Below are positions 1 through 4,811 of a stretch of DNA of 10,279 nucleotides, in pieces. The notes under the pieces are model-generated. The model was not told where the DNA came from, did no database searches, and saw only the letters and a program-made list of their open reading frames with translations. Origin of the DNA: Desulfobacteraceae bacterium (lineage in GTDB: Bacteria > Desulfobacterota > DSM-4660 > Desulfatiglandales > HGW-15); assembly GCA_003819975.1 (NCBI GenBank), contig RPPU01000106.1, forward strand, positions 1 to 10,279. The letters run 5' to 3'. Every line of letters starts with the position of its first letter. Position 1 is the stretch's first letter. The position numbers were made by a program, and so were the translations under genes.

Positions 1-109
1 TCGGGTAACCGGCAAAAAACCGGCAGCCCGCCAGGATCGCTCCTTCCGCTGCCGCGTAATCTCCGATCATAAAATGCTCGCCGGTTAAAAGACCTTTTTG
101 CATGCTCAT
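1..109 (-). CDS. korA: 2-oxoacid:ferredoxin oxidoreductase alpha subunit, N-terminal fragment (korA-like)
   Basis: This is the start of a gene that leaves the window to the left; only 36 codons are visible. The translation begins MSMQKGLLTGEHFMIGDY and continues with AAAEGAILAGCRFFAGYP. The run EGAxxAGCRFFAGYP is the signature N-terminus of the alpha subunit of 2-oxoglutarate (or other 2-oxoacid) ferredoxin oxidoreductases, which convert 2-oxoacid plus CoA to acyl-CoA, CO2 and reduced ferredoxin in the cytoplasm of anaerobes. I chose the ATG at 109. GCGGAG lies 13 nt upstream, which is a long spacing, and the in-frame ATG at 103 is an alternative. The ferredoxin-subunit gene lies 122 bp upstream on the same strand, as in kor/vor operons. 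Substrate specificity (2-oxoglutarate or a branched-chain 2-oxoacid) cannot be decided from this fragment. Confidence 0.8.
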   Translation of the reverse strand, partial: MSMQKGLLTGEHFMIGDYAAAEGAILAGCRFFAGYP

Positions 110-187
110 AATTAGGTTTTTACTCCGCAATACCGACAAAAGATTATTAATAAGGAAAAAAAACCGTCGTGATTTACGATAATAAGT

Positions 188-231
188 ATTCCGGCGTTCT
201 CGCTGGAACTCCTGTTCCGGCTCGCCGGAAT
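188..231. repeat. Two-level palindrome between korD and korA
   Basis: ATTCCGGCG (188-196) and CGCCGGAAT (223-231) are exact 9-bp inverted repeats. Nested inside is GGAAC(205-209)/GTTCC(214-218). The structure abuts the korD stop codon (232-234). It is not followed directly by a T run in the minus-strand transcript, so it looks more like a REP-like insertion or an mRNA-stabilising/processing hairpin than a terminator. Confidence 0.6.
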
Positions 232-579
232 TCATGTTTTTTCGATCCTGGGTTTTTCAGGATCGATAAAACATTGGACCTCTTCATTACGATTAATCGG
301 AACGACCGTGTCCGGAGTGTGCAGGCCGTCATATTCGACATAGATAGCGAAATCAGGACAGATTAAAGTGCACAAGCCGCAATGAATACAATGCGGATTG
401 TCAATGGGTTGCGGGTGATGGTAGCCTTTGGTGTTGGTGGTTTTGGATAAAATAAGCTTATGCTGAGGACAAAATTCCACGCAGAATCCGCAGCCCTTGC
501 ATCTTTCCTCGATGACATGGATGATTCCGCGTGGTACCTGGATGCGCTCTTTATCGAGAGGCTGTCTCCAAGAGGTCAT
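232..579 (-). CDS. korD: 4Fe-4S ferredoxin subunit of 2-oxoacid:ferredoxin oxidoreductase (korD-like)
   Basis: A 115-aa protein with two complete [4Fe-4S] motifs. Numbered from the ATG at 579, they are C27-x2-C30-x2-C33-x3-C37-P and C64-x2-C67-x2-C70-x3-C74-P. This is the bacterial-ferredoxin arrangement of the delta/ferredoxin subunit, which passes electrons from the alpha/beta catalytic subunits to soluble ferredoxin. The open frame extends to a GTG at 597. I prefer the ATG at 579 because a perfect AAAGGAG sits 5 nt upstream, inside the GTG-started extension. The downstream gene encodes the alpha subunit, so both are probably co-transcribed from the promoter at 672-700. The N-terminal segment before the first cluster (WRQPLDKERIQVPRG) and the C-terminal tail of about 40 residues are normal for this subunit. 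The kor/vor assignment rests on the neighbour; the Fe-S protein call itself is secure. Confidence 0.85.
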   Translation of the reverse strand: MTSWRQPLDKERIQVPRGIIHVIEERCKGCGFCVEFCPQHKLILSKTTNTKGYHHPQPIDNPHCIHCGLCTLICPDFAIYVEYDGLHTPDTVVPINRNEEVQCFIDPEKPRIEKT

Positions 580-584
580 GATCG

Positions 585-591
585 CTCCTTT
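585..591 (-). promoter_or_regulatory. Ribosome binding site that fixes the korD start
   Basis: On the minus strand AAAGGAG is followed by CGATC and ATG, a near-ideal Shine-Dalgarno with 5-nt spacing. It lies downstream of the in-frame GTG at 597, so the longer frame is unlikely to be used. Confidence 0.75.
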
Positions 592-671
592 ACTCACAAA
601 ATACTGTTCGAAAAAAAGACCCGATCCGCCAGATAACTTAATTTTTAAGGCCCGTCTTAAAACGGACCGCC

Positions 672-700
672 AATATAACTAAGCCAAAAAAGATTGTCAA
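672..700 (-). promoter_or_regulatory. Sigma-70-type promoter of the kor operon
   Basis: On the minus strand a perfect -35 TTGACA (700-695) is followed after 17 bp by TATATT (677-672), 5 of 6 matches to the -10 consensus. Transcription would start near 665, giving a 5' leader of about 85 nt before the korD ATG. The leader contains a short CTTAA/TTAAG stem and a T7 run at about 607-613. I see no convincing attenuator or riboswitch in it. Confidence 0.6.
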
Positions 701-760
701 AACATAAATGATTAAACCATTCTAACTTTCACTAACATATTGTTTTTATAATGTTTTTAA

Positions 761-964
761 GTAAAATTTTTCACAAATCGAATAAAAGACTACATCCCAA
801 AAGAAATCGCCGACGTCACCAGCGATTGGGCCATCCTGGGTCTTGGCTTGCTTGCCAGCGGTGGTTCCGGTTTATGGAATTCCATACTTGGCTACTTGAG
901 CAATGTTAAAGATATCAAAAAACTTGAGTTAAAAGAAAATCGAAAAAGAGCCGCTGCCTCCTAA
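761..964 (+). pseudogene. 3' remnant of a small membrane-protein gene
   Basis: A stop-free stretch ends at TAA 962-964 with no usable start codon; the frame is closed upstream by TAA at 758-760. From about 785 the codons look coding, with GC-rich third positions (ATC GCC GAC GTC ACC AGC), and translate as KDYIPKEIADVTSDW, then a hydrophobic helix AILGLGLLASGGSGLWNSIL, then GYLSNVKDIKKLELKENRKR. A transmembrane helix followed by a basic cytosolic tail is visible. The upstream 20-60 bases are AT-rich and do not read as coding, so the 5' part is probably deleted. I do not recognise the family and assign no function. It could instead be a chance frame, but the amphipathic, protein-like composition argues against that. 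Confidence 0.45.
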
Positions 965-993
965 ACGCCATTTTATGACTTGAGGCGAGGAAT

Positions 994-1139
994 GGGTGTC
1001 ATCTTGAAATGAGCAAAAAGCAGTTTATTGTTTTTTCAAATCGAAGATTGATCGGCGAATTGTGCGCAAGGTACAAAGCAATGCATGCAGCGTTAAAAAA
1101 ATCACTTCTGATGTCATTTCAATTTTCAAGGCGACACCC
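994..1139. mobile_element. MITE-like element with 16-bp terminal inverted repeats
   Basis: GGGTGTCATCTTGAAA (994-1009) is repeated in inverted orientation at 1124-1139, where the reverse complement reads GGGTGTCGCCTTGAAA: 14 of 16 identical. The similarity continues inwards as AAATGA on both sides, after an extra GAAAATT in the right arm. The 146-bp interior encodes nothing substantial; the minus strand holds only a 31-codon frame. I cannot see a clean target-site duplication (left flank cgaggaat, right flank tgccctta). It is probably a non-autonomous or decayed insertion sequence, but I do not recognise the family. Confidence 0.5.
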
Positions 1140-1204
1140 TGCCCTTAATCGCAGACTGCGGATAGATGGTTGCGGATAAAAATTCTCATTTTTCATACCC
1201 CAAA

Positions 1205-1233
1205 CCCGTCATTCCGGCATGCTTTCGGCCGTA
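1205..1233. repeat. REP-like palindromic fragment
   Basis: The stretch contains CCGTCATTCCGGCATGC, then TTTCGGCCGTAA, with a CGGC/GCCG stem. The beginning resembles the widespread GTCATTCCGGC...GCCGGAAT palindromic repeats of many bacterial genomes, and the same ATTCCGGC core occurs in the palindrome at 188-231. Its right half looks degenerate. The call rests on recognising the motif, not on a search. Confidence 0.35.
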
Positions 1234-1256
1234 ACCCGTGACCCTCTCCTGATCCC

Positions 1257-1305
1257 CTGACAACTGATGACCGATGACTGGTAAGTGATTAACCGATAAC
1301 TGAAA
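1257..1305 (+). repeat. Degenerate CTGATAACTG-type short repeat array, first copy
   Basis: Tandem, imperfect units built on CTGA(T)(A/G)ACTG: CTGACAACTGATGACCGATG, then ACTGGTAAGTGATTAACC, then GATAACTGAAACC. All units have the same orientation, called B here. The array ends about 18 bp before the -35 box of the next promoter. The same units, in both orientations, flank the S23 gene at 3215-3355 and 3696-3806. Confidence 0.65.
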
Positions 1306-1322
1306 CCATATTCATAAAAACC

Positions 1323-1350
1323 TTGACATCCAAAATTGATTTGATGTAGT
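1323..1350 (+). promoter_or_regulatory. Promoter of the surface-protein cluster
   Basis: A perfect -35 TTGACA (1323-1328), a 16-bp spacer and TGTAGT (1345-1350, 4 of 6), with an extended -10 TGa at 1342-1344. The predicted start near 1357 leaves an untranslated leader of about 130 nt before the fibre gene. The leader is AT-rich and contains one 6-bp inverted repeat (1433-1450). Genes downstream to at least the Rhs gene lie on the same strand. Confidence 0.55.
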
Positions 1351-1432
1351 TTTTTATCTTTTCAACACGACTGAATTTATAAATAAAATCATCAAAATGA
1401 CGAAGGTTTTTCTTTTATTCACAAAGAAGTCT

Positions 1433-1450
1433 AAACAGTTACATCTGTTT
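1433..1450 (+). promoter_or_regulatory. Small inverted repeat in the fibre-gene leader
   Basis: AAACAG-TTACAT-CTGTTT forms a perfect 6-bp stem with a 6-nt loop, about 25 nt upstream of the Shine-Dalgarno. It could be an mRNA hairpin or an operator half-site pair. Nothing in the sequence decides between them, and chance is possible. Confidence 0.25.
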
Positions 1451-1489
1451 TCAAATACATCAAAATAATATCACCGGGAGGATATAAAA

Positions 1490-3214
1490 ATGCAAACAAC
1501 CAGTGTGTTTAAACTTTTATCCATTATTGTCATAGGTCTCTTTTTCTTTGCCGGAACTACTCTGGCGGACGGCGAATGGGCCACCGGCGGAGCAAATATT
1601 TTCAACACCAATACTGGAAATGTTGGTATTGGGACGACGACTGGCATATTTGGAAAACTAGAAGTAGCAGGTCTTAGTGTCGGATTTCAAGCAAATGATT
1701 ATATAAATGGTGTTCAGGGTAATAGGTTGTCTTTTCGTATGCCAACGTTGGATTCAAATTATGTAGCATTACAATCTTATAAAACAGGGGCAAATGCTTA
1801 TGGGGATTTAATTTTAAATCACTATGGCAACGTCGGCATCGGCACAACCAGCCCGAGCCAAAAGCTCGACGTCAATGGGTTTGTCAACATCAATAATCCG
1901 ACCGGGCCGGGTTCCCATCCCTTGAACGTCGGCTCCACGGGCGGCTCCAATATCCGGCTTACCGGGCGGAACAACGCCGGGCAAGATGAAGCAGCCATTA
2001 TGTTCCAGAAATATGACGGTTCTACGTTTCATGGCGCGATTCAAGGAATCTCCGGTACCATGCAAATTTTAGGGGGTGAAAGCGGAGGTGGCATAACGGT
2101 TAATTCGCAAGGTAAAGTTGGTATCGGGAGTACTTCTCCAAATAGAAATTTATCCTTATTTGGCAATGCAAATACAGCTTTTCAAATTATTAATTCCTCT
2201 ACGGGTACAGGTGCGAGTGACGGTTTAATGCTTCAAATGGTTGAAACCGTGGGTTATATCTTAAACCAGGAAAATGGCGCTTTGCACATCGGAACAAATA
2301 ACATAGAACGAATGACTATTTTAGCCAACGGCAACGTCGGCATCAATACACCGAACCCAGAAAAAACATTGGACGTAAATGGCTCCGCCAGATTGACAGA
2401 AAGTGATTCTCATAGATTATACACGGCAAATATCCAATTTGCAGGTAGTGCAGGACTCAAAGTTAGAAATAACGGTGGTTCGCAACTAGCTTTCTGGTCT
2501 AATTCCGATAATAGCTTCAAAACTGAATATGCGACCTATTTGGCAGCCACTTCCGGAAATGTAGGCATCGGGACGACGAATGCAACCAAATTATTAACTC
2601 TTAATAAACAAACTAACGGATTAACCATTGGCGATGGCACGATCTTACGACTTCAATCTGCTTCTGCTCAATATGCTTTTTCTGAAATTGGATTTAATTA
2701 TCATGGTGCAAGCGGTTCAAAAGATCCAGTTGTCATCGGATACCGCAACATGACCGGGTTTAGCGGCTATACGAAAGGGGATTTTTTTATCGCTACCCGC
2801 GATGTCGAAACCGACACATCACCCCTGGAAAGATTGACGGTTAAAACCAACGGCAATGTCGGTATCGGCACAACCAACCCCCAATCCACCCTGGCGGTCA
2901 ATGGCACCATCACGACCAAGAAAGTGAAAGTGACTGAAGTGGGCTGGTCGGATTTTGTGTTTGCGGATAATTACAAACTGCCCAGCCTGGCTGTGGTCGA
3001 ATCGCACATCAAGCAATACAAACATTTGCCCGGCATACCCTCGGCCAAGGAAATCCAGAAAAAAGGCCTGGATGTCTCCGATGTCTTGGCCAAGCAAATG
3101 CAAAAGATCGAGGAATTGACCCTTTATATGATCGAAATGAAAAAAGAAAATCAGGAAATACAGAGAGAAAACCAGGGTCTGAAAGCCAGAATCAAGGCAT
3201 TGGAAGAGAGGTAG
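1490..3214 (+). CDS. Exported tail-fibre/adhesin-like protein with six GNVGIGTT repeats
   Basis: 574 aa. Residues 1-26 are a Sec signal peptide: a basic N-region, a hydrophobic core around SIIVIGLFFFAG, and probable cleavage near LA-D. The mature protein is a chain of beta-rich fibre modules marked by G-N/K-V-G-I-x-(T/S)-(T/P) motifs at residues 43, 113, 208, 281, 356 and 455, mostly followed by a (K)LDVNG-like strand. Residues 478-532 are the conserved C-terminal block of this family (GWSDFVFADNYKLPSL, then HLPGIPSAKEI). Residues 533-574 are a heptad-rich coiled coil (QKIEELTLYMIEMKKENQ...), which suggests trimerisation. Such proteins are known as tail-fibre-domain proteins in Bacteroidota and candidate phyla; a surface adhesin role is inferred. 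The start is supported by GGGAGG at 1476-1481, 8 nt upstream. Base composition varies sharply between modules: AT-rich at about 1640-1820 and 2090-2740, GC-rich at 1825-2040 and 2750-3090. Confidence 0.8.
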   Translation: MQTTSVFKLLSIIVIGLFFFAGTTLADGEWATGGANIFNTNTGNVGIGTTTGIFGKLEVAGLSVGFQANDYINGVQGNRLSFRMPTLDSNYVALQSYKTGANAYGDLILNHYGNVGIGTTSPSQKLDVNGFVNINNPTGPGSHPLNVGSTGGSNIRLTGRNNAGQDEAAIMFQKYDGSTFHGAIQGISGTMQILGGESGGGITVNSQGKVGIGSTSPNRNLSLFGNANTAFQIINSSTGTGASDGLMLQMVETVGYILNQENGALHIGTNNIERMTILANGNVGINTPNPEKTLDVNGSARLTESDSHRLYTANIQFAGSAGLKVRNNGGSQLAFWSNSDNSFKTEYATYLAATSGNVGIGTTNATKLLTLNKQTNGLTIGDGTILRLQSASAQYAFSEIGFNYHGASGSKDPVVIGYRNMTGFSGYTKGDFFIATRDVETDTSPLERLTVKTNGNVGIGTTNPQSTLAVNGTITTKKVKVTEVGWSDFVFADNYKLPSLAVVESHIKQYKHLPGIPSAKEIQKKGLDVSDVLAKQMQKIEELTLYMIEMKKENQEIQRENQGLKARIKALEER

Positions 3215-3355
3215 AAAGTCACCGGTCGCCAGTCAACAGTCATCAGCGCAGTTATCAGTCACCAGTTTTCAGTCACCAGAAAAAACTGATAACTGACTGA
3301 TAACTGGCGACTTTCCAAAGACTGGTGACTGGAAACTGATAACTGGAGACTATCA
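3215..3355 (+). repeat. Left inverted repeat array of the S23 unit
   Basis: The array begins immediately after the fibre-gene stop codon. Units first run in orientation A (CAGTTATCAGTCACCAG, 3249-3279), reach a central A6 (3280-3285) and flip to orientation B (CTGATAACTGACTGATAACT, then GGCGACTTT, 3286-3314). The outer ends AAAGTC (3215-3220) and GACTTT (3309-3314) are complementary. A second B block follows (ACTGGTGACTGGAAACTGAT, 3321-3340, then AACTGGAGACT). Either B block can pair with the A block, so alternative hairpins are possible. The last unit contains GGAG (3345-3348), the Shine-Dalgarno of the S23 gene. Confidence 0.75.
3345..3348 (+). promoter_or_regulatory. RBS of the S23 gene, embedded in the repeat array
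   Basis: GGAG lies 7 nt upstream of ATG 3356 and is part of the last repeat unit (AACTGGAGACT). Pairing of this block with the orientation-A arm at about 3249-3279 would place the RBS at or next to a stem. Any regulatory effect is inference. Confidence 0.5.
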
Positions 3356-3730
3356 ATGGCAAGTTACCGAGATTTGGCGGTTTGGGAAAAAGCAATGGAT
3401 CTTGTAGTTGACTGTTATAAATTATCCAAGAAATTTCCAAAAAGCGAGATATTTGGTTTATGCAACCAACTTCAGCGCGCTGCAGTTTCCGTTCCCGCCA
3501 ATATCGCTGAAGGACGAGAAAGGCAATCTCCGGGCGCATTTGCCCAATACTTATCCATATCCTATGGATCTTTAGCGGAACTCGAAACCCATCTTCAAAT
3601 AGCCCAGCGACTTGGTTATTTTATGGAAAACGAGTTAGATCGTTTTTTGCAAAAAACATCCGAAGTAGGAAAAATGATCAATGGACTCAGAAAGGCAGTT
3701 ATCAGTCGCCAGAAAAAAGCCGACAACTGA
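3356..3730 (+). CDS. Four-helix-bundle protein, S23/23S rRNA intervening-sequence family
   Basis: 124 aa with the full family signature: YRDLAVWEKAMDLV at the N-terminus, FPKSEIFGLCNQLQRAAVSV then PANIAEGRERQ (residues 27-57), and the GSLAELETHLQIAQRLGY helix (about residues 71-88). The family (TIGR02436-type) folds as a small four-helix bundle. It was first noticed in intervening sequences of 23S rRNA genes and shares its fold with the accessory protein (Avd) of diversity-generating retroelements; its function is not established. The usual length is about 115-125 aa, so this copy is intact. The final residues (AVISRQKKADN) and the stop codon are encoded by the flanking CAGTTATCAGTCGCC repeat. 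The gene interrupts a series of exported-protein genes, lacks a signal peptide and is presumably cytoplasmic. No rRNA, reverse transcriptase or variable repeat is visible nearby. Confidence 0.88.
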   Translation: MASYRDLAVWEKAMDLVVDCYKLSKKFPKSEIFGLCNQLQRAAVSVPANIAEGRERQSPGAFAQYLSISYGSLAELETHLQIAQRLGYFMENELDRFLQKTSEVGKMINGLRKAVISRQKKADN

Positions 3731-3806
3731 TTATTTTTTTTCTGACAACTGATGACTGACGACTTTTTCTTCCTGATGACTGAAAACTGATGACTGATAA
3801 CTTTTT
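3696..3806 (+). repeat. Right inverted repeat array of the S23 unit, with 23-bp stem
   Basis: The A arm 3696-3718 (CAGTTATCAGTCGCCAG plus A6) pairs with the B arm 3736-3758 (T6 plus CTGACAACTGATGACTG). 20 of 23 positions are Watson-Crick and one more is G-U, around a 17-nt loop. The S23 stop codon (3728-3730) lies in the loop. More B units follow: ACGACTTTTTC, then CTGATGACTGAAAACTGATG, then ACTGATAACTT. They run up to the Shine-Dalgarno of the next gene. CAGTC(A/G)CCAG followed by A6 is shared with the left array (3270-3285). The hairpin might act as a weak transcription barrier or protect the mRNA 3' end; a bidirectional terminator function is possible but unproven. Confidence 0.75.
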
Positions 3807-3813
3807 AAAGGAG
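3807..3813 (+). promoter_or_regulatory. RBS that fixes the start of the Ca-binding-repeat protein
   Basis: AAAGGAG with a 6-nt spacer to ATG 3820. The in-frame ATG at 3790 lies upstream of this site inside the repeat array and would put ten repeat-derived residues in front of the signal peptide, so it is not used as the start here. Confidence 0.75.
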
Positions 3814-3819
3814 CAAACT

Positions 3820-4725
3820 ATGCGCCGTTTATTATTGATTTTAAGCTTGATCTTGATTCCGGCCGTTTCCACGAGAGCCGCTGATTTGATTCTGCCGAGC
3901 AATCCCAACGGCAATTATAACAATGCCGGCGGCAATATCGTGAGCCAAGGCACGTGCACGGTCCAATCCGGGGCCAATGTGCAGTGCCGGACCACCTATG
4001 AAATCACTCTCAATCCCGGCTTTGAGACCATGGCCAATGGCGCCTTTTTCGCCGAAATCGACGCAAGCGATACGGACGCGGACGGCTTGCCGGACTGGTG
4101 GGAAATCGCCTATTTCGGCAATCTATCAAAAGGCGCCAATGACGATCCGGACAACGACCAGCTCACCAACTTGCAAGAGTTTACTTATCACGCCAACCCG
4201 ACTCTGTTTGATACGGATAATGACACCCTGCCTGACGGGTGGGAGATCGCCTATTTTAGTAATTTCAACCAGGGTCCCGGCAATGACCCGGATGGTGACG
4301 GGCTGACCAATTATCAGGAATACCTGATCCACTCCAACCCCACGGTTTTCAACAAGGATAACGACAATGACGGTTTGGAGGACTGGTGGGAGCTGCTCTA
4401 TTTCGGCAACTTATCTCAGACCGCAAATGCCGACCCGGACGGCGACCAGCTCACGAATTTGCAAGAGTTTCTTTTAGGCACCAATCCGACGATCCGGAAC
4501 AATCCGGATAGTGATGGCGACGGCTTACTCGATTGGTGGGAATTGCAATATTTCGGCACTCTGCAATACGGCCGTAACGACGATCCGGACGGAGATGGGT
4601 TCAGTAATTATCTGGAGTGGCTGGCAAAAACGAATCCCAACGACGCCGGCAGCAAACCCAAGCCGGGCAGTTATTACGAGTATGATGCCATCGGCCGGAT
4701 TAAAAAAATTTATAAAGTGAAGTAG
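3820..4725 (+). CDS. Secreted protein with four TSP3-like Ca-binding repeats and a C-terminal YD strand
   Basis: 301 aa. Residues 1-20 are a signal peptide (MRRLLLILSLILIPAVSTRA, cleavage before ADL). Residues 21-82 form a beta domain with two cysteines (C46, C56) and the strand pattern ITLNPGFETMANGAFFAEI, like the LxxGFxxxxGxxFxAxI repeat of bacterial surface proteins. Residues 84-276 hold four units of about 50 residues: DxDxDGLPDWWEIxYFGNLS, then a DPDxDxLTNLQEF(x)nNPT segment. The Asp/Asn-rich loops are typical of Ca-binding thrombospondin type 3-like repeats. After a KPKPG linker the protein ends YYEYDAIGRIKKIYKVK, a single copy of the YD (Rhs) repeat. The gene lies 86 bp upstream of the giant YD/Rhs gene, so a structural partnership with that product is a reasonable inference. 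Its enzymatic function, if any, is unknown. Confidence 0.75.
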   Translation: MRRLLLILSLILIPAVSTRAADLILPSNPNGNYNNAGGNIVSQGTCTVQSGANVQCRTTYEITLNPGFETMANGAFFAEIDASDTDADGLPDWWEIAYFGNLSKGANDDPDNDQLTNLQEFTYHANPTLFDTDNDTLPDGWEIAYFSNFNQGPGNDPDGDGLTNYQEYLIHSNPTVFNKDNDNDGLEDWWELLYFGNLSQTANADPDGDQLTNLQEFLLGTNPTIRNNPDSDGDGLLDWWELQYFGTLQYGRNDDPDGDGFSNYLEWLAKTNPNDAGSKPKPGSYYEYDAIGRIKKIYKVK

Positions 4726-4730
4726 TTTAG

Positions 4731-4752
4731 GGATGAGGGATGAGAGCTGAGG
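4731..4752 (+). repeat. Short GGATGAG tandem repeat
   Basis: GGATGAG occurs twice back to back (4731-4744), followed by AGCTGAGG, just after the stop codon of the Ca-repeat gene. It resembles the start of a degenerate intergenic repeat of another type than the CTGATAACTG arrays. The rest of the 86-bp gap has a weak GGATT/AATCC stem around an A run; no plus-strand terminator is visible, which fits co-transcription with the Rhs gene. Confidence 0.3.
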
Positions 4753-4811
4753 ACCAAGGATTAGCAAAAAAAATCCCAACCCCCTACACTCCCCTTAGGA
4801 AAGGAACTGAT

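Noticed and set aside
580..597. GTG start for korD
   Set aside because: The ideal AAAGGAG lies inside this extension and serves ATG 579.
1397..1468. A 23-codon upstream ORF (MTKVFLLFTKKSKQ...) in the fibre-gene leader
   Set aside because: It has no Shine-Dalgarno, is in an AT-rich leader and shows no regulatory codon run, so it is better explained by chance.
1814..2065. A minus-strand frame of 83 codons inside the fibre gene
   Set aside because: It covers a GC-rich module of the fibre gene, has no RBS, and its translation looks like a reverse reading of the GNVGIGTT repeats.
3356..3730. Diversity-generating retroelement accessory gene (avd)
   Set aside because: The fold family is related, but no reverse transcriptase or template/variable repeat pair is visible, and the sequence fits the generic S23 family.
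3215..3806. CRISPR array
   Set aside because: The units are short, degenerate, abut each other without unique spacers of constant length, and change orientation. No cas gene is present.
3790..3819. Upstream ATG of the Ca-repeat gene (MTDNFLKEQT extension)
   Set aside because: The extension is repeat-derived, contains the real Shine-Dalgarno, and would bury the signal peptide.
4757..4775. GGATT/AATCC hairpin as a terminator between the Ca-repeat gene and the Rhs gene
   Set aside because: The stem is only 5 bp with an A-rich loop and has no following T run on the plus strand.
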